The notes beneath the pieces were generated by a model. The model did not search any database and was not told the DNA's origin. It was given only the letters and a program-made list of their open reading frames with translations. A stretch of DNA of 64,000 bases, taken from positions 1 to 64,000 of the forward strand of contig NZ_JADILO010000013.1 in assembly GCF_015278125.1 (NCBI RefSeq). The letters run 5' to 3'. This document shows, piece by piece, positions 55,324-63,847 of this stretch; the first letter of the stretch is position 1, and each line of letters starts with the position of its first letter. This DNA comes from Vibrio fluminensis. Lineage in GTDB: Bacteria; Pseudomonadota; Gammaproteobacteria; Enterobacterales; Vibrionaceae. Both the position numbers and the translations under genes were made by a program.

Positions 55324-56295
55324 ATGGCAATTAAAACTTCAGATTTAAACGCTAGATTATTTGGCAAGACCAATAAACGCGTTGCCACGACGCCACAAGA
55401 AGCTCATCAAGCTGCGAAAGAGCAAGCTCATGTAATTGAACTTTCAGTTGCAGGCGAGGAGATGGTTGAGTTTAAGTTGACTCGCATCGAAGCGGATCAA
55501 GTAGAAAAGCAAACGGTAGTATTTGCTGATAACGCTCGTGAACAATCATTTCTGAATGAGCACGCACTATCTGACGTGTTAGTGACATTACGCGAGCGTG
55601 GTCAACAATACCCAGCTGTTGGTCGTATGCGTGAAGATGGCAAAATCGAGGTTCTCGATGGTAGTCGTCGTCGTATGTCGTGTATTTTGGCGGGTAAACC
55701 ATTCTTAGTTTACGTGGCTCAAAATATTAATTCAGAGCACGCTAAGTTTCTTTCTGACGTTGCGAACGCGCATAAACCGCTGTCACTATACGAAAAAGGT
55801 AAAGAGATGCAGGCTAAGCTTGCTAGTGGTGAAGCGGAAGATCAGAAAGCATTGGCAAAGATGTTCCAGTGCAGCGAAGCATTAGTGAGTGGCGCGCTTA
55901 AAGCGGCAGATTTACCGTTAGAGTTGTTGCAAGCATATCCTAATGTAGCGGATCTTGGACGTCCAACTATCGTTAAGCTGCATAAGCAATTTAGCCAACT
56001 TAGTCATGCTGACAAAGGCATCTTGCTGAAAAAGTGTCGTGACAAAGATGGTTTTGCGTGGCAACGCAGCGAAGCACAAGGCGTAGCGCGTATTACTAAA
56101 GATGTTTCTGAAATGATTGAAGCATGGATTGAAGAGTTATCGCCAAGCAAACGCGCCGTAAGTAATAAAGTTGATTTGATTAAAGGTCGTGTAAGTTACA
56201 GTCGCAAAGGGGCCAACCTTGCGTTGAATCTAAAGAAAATTGACGAAAAAACAATGCAAGATATTTTCGCATTCTTAGAAGACAAACTTAAGTAA
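55324..56295 (+). CDS. parB2: Chromosome II partition protein ParB2
   Basis: Centromere-binding protein that recognises parS2 (TTTACANTGTAAA). The 323-aa protein has an N-terminal arm, a ParB/Spo0J nuclease-like domain with VLDGSRRRMSCILAG (residues about 115-130), a central HTH (ALAKMFQCSEALVSGALKAADLP) and a C-terminal dimerisation segment. It follows parA2 by 6 bp and ends at a strong terminator. Confidence 0.96.
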   Translation: MAIKTSDLNARLFGKTNKRVATTPQEAHQAAKEQAHVIELSVAGEEMVEFKLTRIEADQVEKQTVVFADNAREQSFLNEHALSDVLVTLRERGQQYPAVGRMREDGKIEVLDGSRRRMSCILAGKPFLVYVAQNINSEHAKFLSDVANAHKPLSLYEKGKEMQAKLASGEAEDQKALAKMFQCSEALVSGALKAADLPLELLQAYPNVADLGRPTIVKLHKQFSQLSHADKGILLKKCRDKDGFAWQRSEAQGVARITKDVSEMIEAWIEELSPSKRAVSNKVDLIKGRVSYSRKGANLALNLKKIDEKTMQDIFAFLEDKLK

Positions 56296-56317
56296 TGTTA
56301 CTTTTACTACGTTTATT

Positions 56318-56342
56318 AAGCCGCTTTTTAGCGGCTTTTTTA
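56318..56342 (+). terminator. Terminator of parAB2
   Basis: AAGCCGCT, TTTT, AGCGGCTT followed by TTTTT, 23 bp after parB2. Confidence 0.92.
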
Positions 56343-56478
56343 TTGGCTGAGATTTGATTGTTAGCCGGTTTAGTACTTGTCTAAGTTTTTGCGTTATGAG
56401 TCATAAAGGCATGAGAATTGTGCCTCTCTATATAGGTTGGGTATATACTAGCGAGAAATATAATCGTATTTCTAAGTT

Positions 56479-58485
56479 ATGTTATCTGAACAACCATTTC
56501 TCGCTGAGCTGCTACAAGCAGCAAAAGTAAATAACCACCGCTTTGGTGTTGTGCTAAGAGGTGATGACGCCTGGTGTAATGATTTTTGTCAACACGCTGC
56601 GCAGTTGATCCAAGGGTCCTGTTTTCAGCTAGGTGGCGAGCCATTGCTGTTTGCTACTCAATCACGGCCAATGAATAAAGGGCAGCAGCTACTGGGTCAT
56701 GAATGTGAGTTACTGGTTATTGATTTGAGTGGAGAGTTCGATGCGAACAGTATTGCCTCTGTGCTAGGAACTCTACGTGGTGGTGGCATTGCTATTTTTT
56801 GTAATGCCGACTACTCGTCAGAAGACTTCGCTAGACAATGGTTGCAGAGATCGCTCAAACAATTATTGGTAGTGGAGCAGGGCAATCTGCTACCGTCAAT
56901 TCCCCACAACGACAATCGATTAGAATCACCACACGATGCATTCGAGATGCAGTCTCAGGCGGTAGAGTTGATCAAGAAAGTTGTTACCGGGCATCGTCGT
57001 CGTCCGTTGGTGCTCACTGCTGACCGAGGTCGAGGTAAAACCAGTGCACTAGGTATTGCTTCGGCGCAGTTGATGTTGGAGCGCAAGATTAAAATTATCG
57101 TTACCTCACCAACTATCGGCAATGTTTCCCCTTTGTTTGAGCATGCAGAAAAGCAGTTAGGCTCAGCGACCAGAAGTAAGTTTAAATTAGAGTGGCAAGG
57201 TTCATCGATTGAATTTGTCGCGCCAGATGAAGTGGTGAGAGGCAACTTTCAATGTGACTTGTTGTTAGTGGATGAAGCTTCTGCGATACCATTGCCTATG
57301 TTGAGAAGTATGGTTGAGCAGTATCATCGAACAGTATTTGCTACGACGATTCATGGTTATGAGGGGTGCGGACGTGGTTTTACGTTGAAGTTCCAAACTT
57401 GGCTAACTGACAATCGACCTGGTACTCGCTTTTATCACATGGATACGCCAATCCGCTGGGCAAGTAACGATCCGCTTGAGATTTGGCAGTATCAGACCTT
57501 CTTACTCGATGCCGAGCTCGGTGAGTTAGATGAGAGCGCTGAGCTAGTGAAGCCGTCGCTAAAGCTCGCTCACTATAGTAAAGAGCAACTGTTCAATGCA
57601 CCTGACAAGCTTCAGCAGTGTTTCGCCTTATTGGTTAACGCTCATTATCAAACTACCCCAAACGACTTGATGCTGCTATTGAGCGATCCTGCAATGCGGT
57701 TGTTTGCTTGTTTCAGAGACGATATCTGTATTGCTTGTATCGTGGGGGTGGAAGAAGGGCAGTTTGATGAAGAACTTGCACAACAAGTTTTAATTGGTAA
57801 ACGTCGACCAAAAGGCCATTTAGTGGCATCTTCGCTTGCGTCTCAACTGGCATTGGTGGCACCGTCAGTAGAGAAGAGTTTACGTATTATGCGCATCGCA
57901 GTTCATCCTCGTTTTCAGAGCCACGGAATTGGTGGCGATGTTCTCAAACAACTTTACTTGCAAACGGACTATGATTTTTACTCAACCAGTTTTGGTGTGA
58001 CTGCTGAATTATTTAGATTTTGGTTTGCTAATGGTTACCGTCCAATCAAGCTTGGTATTCAACGCGACCAGGCGAGTGGTTGCCATTCTTTGATTATGGT
58101 TCATGGTGAGAGTAGTTGGATTGAACCCGCTCAAGAATTGCTGACGCAAAGTTTCCGTTATCAATTGACCGATCTCTACAAGCATCTCGATATTCCGTTA
58201 ATTTGCGTTCTTGCTAACTCTTTTTCGAATCGAGTTGAAAAGCTGAATCGTTTAGAGATAGATATTTTACAAGGATATGCGCAAGGCGGTTCGAGTTATG
58301 AGAATGTAGCGATGATACTTGCGAAATATATTTGGGCTAATCCGATGGACACCTCAAGTGCACTGTTGATACGTAAGGTGCTTCAACAATGGTCTTGGTC
58401 CGACTGTGCTCGTGAATTCAGCTTGTCTGGACGAAAGCAAGTCGAAGAGCACATCAGGCATTATCTGCAAGCCATTCTCAAGTAG
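56479..58485 (+). CDS. tmcA: tRNA(Met) cytidine acetyltransferase
   Basis: Makes N4-acetylcytidine at the wobble position of elongator tRNA-Met, using ATP and acetyl-CoA. The 668-aa protein has an N-terminal RNA-helicase module with Walker A LTADRGRGKTSALG near residue 181 and Walker B LLVDEASAIPL near residue 265, then a GNAT module (IMRIAVHPRFQSHGIGGDVL near residue 475) and a C-terminal tRNA-binding tail. Its length fits TmcA. It stands alone, next to the parS2 cluster downstream. Confidence 0.95.
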   Translation: MLSEQPFLAELLQAAKVNNHRFGVVLRGDDAWCNDFCQHAAQLIQGSCFQLGGEPLLFATQSRPMNKGQQLLGHECELLVIDLSGEFDANSIASVLGTLRGGGIAIFCNADYSSEDFARQWLQRSLKQLLVVEQGNLLPSIPHNDNRLESPHDAFEMQSQAVELIKKVVTGHRRRPLVLTADRGRGKTSALGIASAQLMLERKIKIIVTSPTIGNVSPLFEHAEKQLGSATRSKFKLEWQGSSIEFVAPDEVVRGNFQCDLLLVDEASAIPLPMLRSMVEQYHRTVFATTIHGYEGCGRGFTLKFQTWLTDNRPGTRFYHMDTPIRWASNDPLEIWQYQTFLLDAELGELDESAELVKPSLKLAHYSKEQLFNAPDKLQQCFALLVNAHYQTTPNDLMLLLSDPAMRLFACFRDDICIACIVGVEEGQFDEELAQQVLIGKRRPKGHLVASSLASQLALVAPSVEKSLRIMRIAVHPRFQSHGIGGDVLKQLYLQTDYDFYSTSFGVTAELFRFWFANGYRPIKLGIQRDQASGCHSLIMVHGESSWIEPAQELLTQSFRYQLTDLYKHLDIPLICVLANSFSNRVEKLNRLEIDILQGYAQGGSSYENVAMILAKYIWANPMDTSSALLIRKVLQQWSWSDCAREFSLSGRKQVEEHIRHYLQAILK

Positions 58486-58496
58486 TGCCCTCGTTA

Positions 58497-58509
58497 TTTA
58501 CAGTGTAAA
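58497..58509. promoter_or_regulatory. parS2 site, cluster copy 1
   Basis: TTTACAGTGTAAA. It begins 12 bp after the tmcA stop codon. Confidence 0.85.
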
Positions 58510-58520
58510 GACCAAACTGA

Positions 58521-58533
58521 TTTACATTGTAAA
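58521..58533. promoter_or_regulatory. parS2 site, cluster copy 2
   Basis: TTTACATTGTAAA, with its centre 24 bp from that of copy 1. Confidence 0.85.
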
Positions 58534-58549
58534 TAGACACTATTGCGGA

Positions 58550-58562
58550 TTTACACTGTAAA
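58550..58562. promoter_or_regulatory. parS2 site, cluster copy 3
   Basis: TTTACACTGTAAA, with its centre 29 bp from that of copy 2. Confidence 0.85.
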
Positions 58563-58574
58563 GTGATTGTCGTA

Positions 58575-58587
58575 TTTACAGTGTAAA
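58575..58587. promoter_or_regulatory. parS2 site, cluster copy 4
   Basis: TTTACAGTGTAAA, with its centre 25 bp from that of copy 3. The four copies together make the densest centromere-like segment in the window. Confidence 0.85.
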
Positions 58588-58928
58588 TCACCCTAATGAT
58601 AGATTGATTATTAATGCGGTTGTCTCGTTATAACCAATTTGTCTATTTAGCTGATCTCCCGACAGAATATGTGCTCACCACTCTTGTCATATACCGCTGT
58701 GCCGTTCCGAGCATTTGCGTAATGAGCAATCCTTCCTACACTCAACAATAAGCAATTAGTTTTACTTGGCTAGGTGTCTCTTTCCCATTCAACATTATCA
58801 ATTCTTGACGCTATCGGTTACTAAACTGAAACGTTGCCATGTTTGAAGTATTCGTTGTCTACACGACTAACTGGGTAAGAGACAAACTAGGTATGTATCG
58901 CCATTAGAGCGATTGAGAGGGAGGGCTC

Positions 58929-59228
58929 ATGTCTGTTAGAGCTGAAATTGATACAGCGGCTAAGCGAGTGGTCATATTTGTCAAAGGGCCATTTGGCTTC
59001 AACTTAATTCAAGATTTTAAACGCTGTTATGCAGATAAGCGCGATTTTAATTTCGTCATCGATCTAAGAATGGTCGATTACATAGATAGTGCGGGTCTGG
59101 GCATTTTGATCAACATGCAAAACTACCTAGAGAAAAGTGACGGTCAAATTAGGCTAACGAATACATTGCCTCAAGTGCGAAAAGTCTTGGCTATATCGCG
59201 ATTTGATAAAAAATTCTCGATTGAGTGA
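58929..59228 (+). CDS. STAS-domain anti-sigma factor antagonist
   Basis: A 99-aa STAS protein. The phosphorylatable serine is Ser54 in VDYIDSAGLGILINM. In partner-switching systems such as HsbA of Pseudomonas or CrsA of Shewanella, the unphosphorylated form binds an anti-sigma factor (FlgM or a HATPase-type protein) and releases a sigma factor. It is 9 bp upstream of the response regulator that should control its phosphorylation. A GAGGGAGGG ribosome site precedes the ATG. Confidence 0.9.
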   Translation: MSVRAEIDTAAKRVVIFVKGPFGFNLIQDFKRCYADKRDFNFVIDLRMVDYIDSAGLGILINMQNYLEKSDGQIRLTNTLPQVRKVLAISRFDKKFSIE

Positions 59229-59237
59229 GGAGCAAAA

Positions 59238-60935
59238 ATGCGAATCATGATTGTTGACGATCAAGCGAGTAATCGGGAATTGTGCCGTATGATGCTAAGC
59301 CACGTTACTTCAAGGATTGATACTTTTGAGAGTGGGGTAGGTGTTGTCGATGCTATTAAGGCGTTGAGCACGCCGCCTGACATTGTATTGCTTGATGTAA
59401 TGATGCCAGAGCAAAATGGGTTTACTACAGCTCAACAAATTAGGGAGGCTTTTCCCAGCCAGCATATCGCGATTATTTTTCTAACCGTTCTGGACGATCA
59501 CGATTCCTTTGAGAGATGCTTATCACTTGGGGACGATTTTGTTTTGAAGCCGGTAGAAAGCAGTGTGCTGTTGGCAAAAGTTCAGGCCCATTACCGCATT
59601 GTCACTATGCACAATGAAGTGATGTCTCAGCGAGACGAGCTCAGCGTTTTTCACGAACAGATCCGATACGATTATGCGATTGCGGAATCAATTTTCTCTC
59701 ATTTAAAAGATGAAATGAGTGCGCAGGTAAAACATGTTTACGGCATTGATTACATTTCAACGCCTTCGACGATTTTTAACGGAGACCTAATTGTTGTCGC
59801 GAACCGACCTCACGGTGGTGTGTATGTGATGATTGCTGATGCAACAGGCCACGGTTTACCTGCTGCAATTTCGGCTATCCCCGCCACTCGCGCATTTTTT
59901 TCTATGGCAGCGAAAGGCATGGCATTAGGTGAGATTGTTGGTGAGATTAATGATGTGTTAGAGCGCTTTCTTCCTTCGGGAATGATGCTTGCCGCCAGTT
60001 TCTTTGAAGTGCGTGCAAGCGGTTTTGAGGTTTCATGGTGGGGGGGCGGTTTACCCGATGCCTATATTCTTGATGCCGAAGGACACATAGTTCTTCGGCT
60101 TGAATCGAAGCATATGCCTTTAGGCGTTTTGACGAGTAAAGAGTTTGAAGCAAACTTAGTGCATTTAAAGCTCGAGCCTGATCAACGAATCATTGCCTAT
60201 ACTGATGGCGTTATCGAAGCGGTTAGCGCGGAAGGGGAGCTGTTTGGACAGGAGCGATTAGAACGCGTACTTGAATCTGGTTGTATGACCATTCCGACCC
60301 TGTATCAATCGGTACGCGAGTTTGCAGATAAAAGTGTAGAAGACGACCTTTCTATTCTTTCAATGCAATTCCCTATTTCAAGTGATAAGAGTATTGCTGA
60401 AGTTAACACCTGCAACTTGTACAGTAACCTATCAGTTAAGTCTGAATTGCATTTTTCTTCAACGGTCATCAAGCAGGCTACCTTAATGGGCGATATTCGT
60501 CATTACTTATCCGGAATGGTATTTGGCGGCCCGCATCTTGATTTGATTTGTTCAATGTTATCCGAGTTGGTCACCAATGCTGTTGAGCATGGGTTACTCG
60601 AGATGGACAGTTCAATAAAAGAGCTTCCTGAAGGTCTTTTCCTCTTCTATCAGAAGCGAGAAGAGAAATTGGCGCAGTTGCGTGAAGACGCGTGGCTGAA
60701 GTTAAATTTTGATTATCATCCGACCGAACGTTGTTTGGTGGTTGACTTACAACATAATGGTGTCGGGTTTGAATACAAGGAGTACCCGAAACAACACTCT
60801 ACTCAGCTTAATCATGGTAGAGGTATCGTTCTAGCGGCAGAACTTTGTGATTCACTGACCTACTCTATGGAAGGCACGAAAGTTACTGCAATCTATCGTT
60901 TCGATGCCGAACATAGTTTTCCAACGTCGCGCTAA
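59238..60935 (+). CDS. Response regulator with PP2C phosphatase and HATPase kinase domains (HsbR/CrsR-like)
   Basis: A 565-aa three-domain protein. The receiver at residues 1-120 has Asp7/Asp8, phospho-acceptor Asp53 (LLDVMMPEQNG), Thr83 and Lys104. A helical linker follows, then a SpoIIE-type PP2C phosphatase (residues about 175-385) with metal-binding motifs FNGDLIVVA and IADATGHGLPAA. At the C-terminus is a HATPase (residues about 430-560) with N-box ELVTNAVEHG. So it can both phosphorylate and dephosphorylate the STAS partner, depending on receiver phosphorylation, as shown for HsbR and CrsR. Domain order and the adjacent STAS gene match those systems. The output sigma factor is not in the window. 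Confidence 0.92.
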   Translation: MRIMIVDDQASNRELCRMMLSHVTSRIDTFESGVGVVDAIKALSTPPDIVLLDVMMPEQNGFTTAQQIREAFPSQHIAIIFLTVLDDHDSFERCLSLGDDFVLKPVESSVLLAKVQAHYRIVTMHNEVMSQRDELSVFHEQIRYDYAIAESIFSHLKDEMSAQVKHVYGIDYISTPSTIFNGDLIVVANRPHGGVYVMIADATGHGLPAAISAIPATRAFFSMAAKGMALGEIVGEINDVLERFLPSGMMLAASFFEVRASGFEVSWWGGGLPDAYILDAEGHIVLRLESKHMPLGVLTSKEFEANLVHLKLEPDQRIIAYTDGVIEAVSAEGELFGQERLERVLESGCMTIPTLYQSVREFADKSVEDDLSILSMQFPISSDKSIAEVNTCNLYSNLSVKSELHFSSTVIKQATLMGDIRHYLSGMVFGGPHLDLICSMLSELVTNAVEHGLLEMDSSIKELPEGLFLFYQKREEKLAQLREDAWLKLNFDYHPTERCLVVDLQHNGVGFEYKEYPKQHSTQLNHGRGIVLAAELCDSLTYSMEGTKVTAIYRFDAEHSFPTSR

Positions 60936-60943
60936 AGGAGCAA

Positions 60944-60956
60944 TTTACATTGTAAA
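60944..60956. promoter_or_regulatory. parS2 site after the HsbR/CrsR-like gene
   Basis: TTTACATTGTAAA, 8 bp beyond the stop codon of the response-regulator gene and about 2.4 kb from the four-site cluster. Confidence 0.82.
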
Positions 60957-61167
60957 TCTGTGAAGTCGTTTTGTTGTGTGCTTGGTCTAAGAAGATTGAT
61001 GAGATAACGACAACATAGATTGAGATGAATCTTCTATCTCGATTTACCCTGACTGCGACCTGAATCTAACTATCAATTCCATTGCTTGAACAGCAGTTCT
61101 CCTCGCGGCATATTGAATATGCAGACTTTTGAAGAAAGTTCCCGTTTCTATAGTTATTGGAGTCATC

Positions 61168-61707
61168 ATGTTTAAGCTGCAAACTTGTCGGTTAATTTTA
61201 CGCGATATGCGGGAGTCTGATGAAGCGGCTTTTATCGCACTCTCTCAAGATAGCAAATATCAACGCTTCTACAGCGAAGAAGATTGCGATGCTGAGAAGT
61301 ATCGACAGCTCACCAAGTTATTTATCGCCCAGGCGTTAGAGCAGCCGCGTAAGGCTTACCAGTTGGCGATAGAGGATACATTGACAGGTCAGTTTATTGG
61401 TACCGCCTGTTTGCGTTTAGAAGCGGACCAGCAAGCATCGATTGGCTGTGGTTTGTCACGCTCAAGTCAAGGTATTGGTCTCATCCAAGAAGCGATGAGT
61501 GCACTGGTTGAATTCGGTTTTAGCGAGCTTGGTGTACACCGTCTGTATGCTGAGACGATAAGTGAGAATCTCCCCGCGATTAAATTGTGTCAGACACTGG
61601 GTATGGTCAAAGAGGGGCACTTCCGCGAACACCGTTATTTTAAGCACCAATGGTGGGATACTGTGGTTTATGCGATTCGTGTTGATGAATGGCAAGAGAG
61701 GCACTAA
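61168..61707 (+). CDS. GNAT-family N-acetyltransferase (RimJ/RimL-like)
   Basis: A 179-aa acetyltransferase with the opening FKLQTCRLILRDMRESDEAAF, the acetyl-CoA segment LSRSSQGIGLIQEAMSALV and the HRLYAETISENLPAIKLCQTLG block. This matches the RimJ/RimL subgroup that acetylates protein N-termini or small molecules. The substrate is unknown. The ATG at 61168 has TTGGAGT upstream; the frame extends to 61129 but with an unlikely hydrophobic addition. Confidence 0.88.
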   Translation: MFKLQTCRLILRDMRESDEAAFIALSQDSKYQRFYSEEDCDAEKYRQLTKLFIAQALEQPRKAYQLAIEDTLTGQFIGTACLRLEADQQASIGCGLSRSSQGIGLIQEAMSALVEFGFSELGVHRLYAETISENLPAIKLCQTLGMVKEGHFREHRYFKHQWWDTVVYAIRVDEWQERH

Positions 61708-61737
61708 TCAATACGGCTACTATAAATGACTAACCAA

Positions 61738-61750
61738 TTTACATTGTAAA
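61738..61750. promoter_or_regulatory. parS2 site after the GNAT gene
   Basis: TTTACATTGTAAA, 30 bp past the GNAT stop codon. Confidence 0.82.
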
Positions 61751-61883
61751 CTTAGCTAGCTGATGAGATTTGATTTTCGTTAAATCTGATTTTCAATGAA
61801 CTAGGTTTGCAATGATTTTGGCTTGTACCAAGTTTGCGGTATCACAGTTCTAAGCGATACGTTAGGTGAAAAGGGAATTGATA

Positions 61884-62180
61884 ATGTATGCGGTAATTTT
61901 TAAAGCCAAGGTAGGCGTTCAAGATGAGCAGTATGGCAAGATGGTCGCCTTAATGCGCGAGTTGGCTTTTAATCACTATCACTGCCAAGATTTCATTGCA
62001 GTAACAGAAGGTGAGCAAGAGATTGCGATTTCCTATTGGCATAGCGAAGAGGACATACGCAATTGGCATCAAGACAGCCAACATCAAATCGCTCAACAAT
62101 TGGGGCGCGACAAGTGGTATCAATCTTACAGTGTCGAGGTTGTAGAGGTTAAACGGCGGTACGCTTATGCTGAGAATTAG
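61884..62180 (+). CDS. Antibiotic biosynthesis monooxygenase (ABM) domain protein
   Basis: A 98-aa dimeric ferredoxin-like protein with MYAVIFKAKV at the start and the EQEIAISYWHSEEDIRNWHQDSQH motif (shown in part). Members include heme-degrading and quinone-modifying enzymes and many of unknown role. The ATG at 61884 is used; a GTG at 61866 precedes it in frame. Confidence 0.85.
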   Translation: MYAVIFKAKVGVQDEQYGKMVALMRELAFNHYHCQDFIAVTEGEQEIAISYWHSEEDIRNWHQDSQHQIAQQLGRDKWYQSYSVEVVEVKRRYAYAEN

Positions 62181-62212
62181 GGGCATTGTTGCCCCTTAAT
62201 CATAATTGGCGC

Positions 62213-62533
62213 TTAAGCGTCTTGTGCTTTGAGTTTTTGTTTAATTGTGATTTTGAGGTTATGCATAAAGTTTTTAAAGTGTGGCATTAACTCTACGAAC
62301 AAAGGATGTTTACGATTAGCCATCATTGTTGGTCCAAGGAGACGCAATGCAACGGCGACTTTGGTCGCGGTGTTAGTTTCTAGGTCGGTGCCTTGTTTGA
62401 GTTTATCTATGGTATTAAACAGGTCTTCTCGATCGCAGTGTTCAAATTCAGTGCGTTGAATAGATTCCTCATTAGTCGAAATCTCCTCAATCGTGACGCG
62501 GTAACGTTTTTCTCGACGGATTTTATCAATCAT
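62213..62533 (-). CDS. DUF3861 family protein
   Basis: A 106-aa protein beginning MIDKIRREKRYRVTIEEIS, with the ATKVAVALRLLGPTMMANRKHPLF segment (shown in part) that identifies DUF3861. Basic C-terminus. Function unknown. It is divergent from a MarR-type regulator gene and shares with it a region containing two inverted repeats, so it is the probable target of that regulator. Confidence 0.82.
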   Translation of the reverse strand: MIDKIRREKRYRVTIEEISTNEESIQRTEFEHCDREDLFNTIDKLKQGTDLETNTATKVAVALRLLGPTMMANRKHPLFVELMPHFKNFMHNLKITIKQKLKAQDA

Positions 62534-62626
62534 CTTATGCTCTCATTTTTAAAAGTGGTTTTGGGTGATATTTTCAACAACTTGGTTGTTTGCAGTGACT
62601 GGAAAGATTGCAACAACCGTTAATTA

Positions 62627-62670
62627 AGTTGATAATGTCAACTATAGTGTTTTGGTTGATAAAGTCAACT
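62627..62670. promoter_or_regulatory. Twin inverted repeats, probable MarR operators
   Basis: AGTTGATAATGTCAACT (62627-62643) and GTTGATAAAGTCAAC (62655-62669) are palindromes of type GTTGA-N5-TCAAC with centres 27 bp apart. They lie between the DUF3861 gene and the MarR-type gene. Confidence 0.78.
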
Positions 62671-62689
62671 ATGTTTTGAAGGTAATAAA

Positions 62690-63115
62690 ATGGCTGATGA
62701 AAAATCATTAGAAACTCTGTTTCACTTAGTGCACAGTTTGAAGCGGAATTTACATGAGCAGATAGAGCAGTTGGATTTGGATATCGCGCCGATGCATGTC
62801 CGGGTTTTGAAGATAGTCACCCATCAACCGAACTGCACGGCTGTGGATATCGCCGGCTTTTTGTCTCGTGATAAAGCGCAGGTGACGCGATTGCTTAACA
62901 CCTTAATTGAAAAGCAGTTGATTGAAAAACGCCCGAATCCGCAAGATAAGCGCAGCCAATGCTTAAAAATAACCGAGAGTGGTCAAGGGATAGTGAGCCA
63001 AATAGCCAGTGTGGATACTAAGCTGCATGATAAAATGACCGCAGACTTGAGCGCAGAACAGCTTGAACTGTTTGAGCAAATCGCCGGGAAAATGGTACGA
63101 AATCTCAACGACTGA
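62690..63115 (+). CDS. MarR-family transcriptional regulator
   Basis: A 141-aa winged-helix regulator with the DNA-binding stretch DIAGFLSRDKAQVTRLLNTLIEKQLIEKR (residues about 55-85, shown in part) and the wing NPQDKRSQCLKIT. It is divergent from DUF3861, with twin inverted repeats between them that it probably binds. The effector is unknown. The start has GAAGGTAA upstream. Confidence 0.9.
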   Translation: MADEKSLETLFHLVHSLKRNLHEQIEQLDLDIAPMHVRVLKIVTHQPNCTAVDIAGFLSRDKAQVTRLLNTLIEKQLIEKRPNPQDKRSQCLKITESGQGIVSQIASVDTKLHDKMTADLSAEQLELFEQIAGKMVRNLND

Positions 63116-63192
63116 TAGGCGATAAATTCTCTAGTAGCGGCTATGCAGGCTTAATATGCCCGTATAGCGCTCTAAAACGCCTTCTACAGCGT

Positions 63193-63768
63193 TTAAACAT
63201 CCTTTCTATGTATCGAGTGGCAAATAAGATTTAACGGTCCCTCAATCATTTCTAGCGTGATTTTGACCTGAGTTTGATTGCACTTCATCGCCAACGCGAC
63301 ACCATGTAGATAATCCACCAGCAAATGCAGCGCGTTTTGTTGATGTTCTGCCGGCAACGTTAGTTCATCGACAATGGCATTAAAATGCTGTTCAAAGCGG
63401 TTTGCAGGTCCCTCCACCTTCATCGACAACAAGGTATCTAATAGCCCTGAGTAACGCTGTAAGAGTTCTAAATAACTCCAGGCGAGGCGATTAAGTTCTT
63501 GCTGCCAACTCGCGCCTTGTTGCGGTTGGTAGATCTGATCGATCAGTGACACTGTGATCGACTCAAGAAGATCATTTTTATTGGCGTAATAGTGATAAAT
63601 CGCCATGGCATCGACGTCTAATTCAGCGGCTAAGTTGCGGATACTTGGCACTTTACCTTGATCAAGCATCATGCGTTTGGCTTGAATCATGATCGAATCA
63701 CGGTTTAAACGACCGGTCACGCCACTAGGTCGTCCTCTACTCTTGTTCTTGACACTCATCGGGATCAA
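63193..63768 (-). CDS. TetR-family transcriptional regulator
   Basis: A 191-aa regulator with the HTH at residues about 20-65 (VPSIRNLAAELDVDAMAIYHYYANK) and a ligand domain beyond. A second start three codons in (MSVKNK) is equally good. It is divergent from a dihydrofolate-reductase-like gene that begins 80 bp away and across a perfect palindrome, so it probably represses that gene and itself. Confidence 0.9.
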   Translation of the reverse strand: MIPMSVKNKSRGRPSGVTGRLNRDSIMIQAKRMMLDQGKVPSIRNLAAELDVDAMAIYHYYANKNDLLESITVSLIDQIYQPQQGASWQQELNRLAWSYLELLQRYSGLLDTLLSMKVEGPANRFEQHFNAIVDELTLPAEHQQNALHLLVDYLHGVALAMKCNQTQVKITLEMIEGPLNLICHSIHRKDV

Positions 63769-63782
63769 CTAATACACTTTAA

Positions 63783-63797
63783 TTCTACAATGTAGAA
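63783..63797. promoter_or_regulatory. Perfect palindrome, probable TetR operator
   Basis: TTCTACAATGTAGAA is symmetrical about a central A. It lies 15 bp before the TetR start and 51 bp before the divergent gene. Confidence 0.8.
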
Positions 63798-63847
63798 ATT
63801 ATAGAAAAGTTCCTTCTCTTTGCCAACTCATTTACTGGAGTATTGCT

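Larger units (their letters stand above)
58486..58928. other. Intergenic region with four parS2 sites
   Basis: About 440 bp without a gene. The first 100 bp hold four parS2 palindromes, listed separately; the remaining 340 bp contain the promoter of the STAS gene and nothing else recognisable. Confidence 0.7.
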
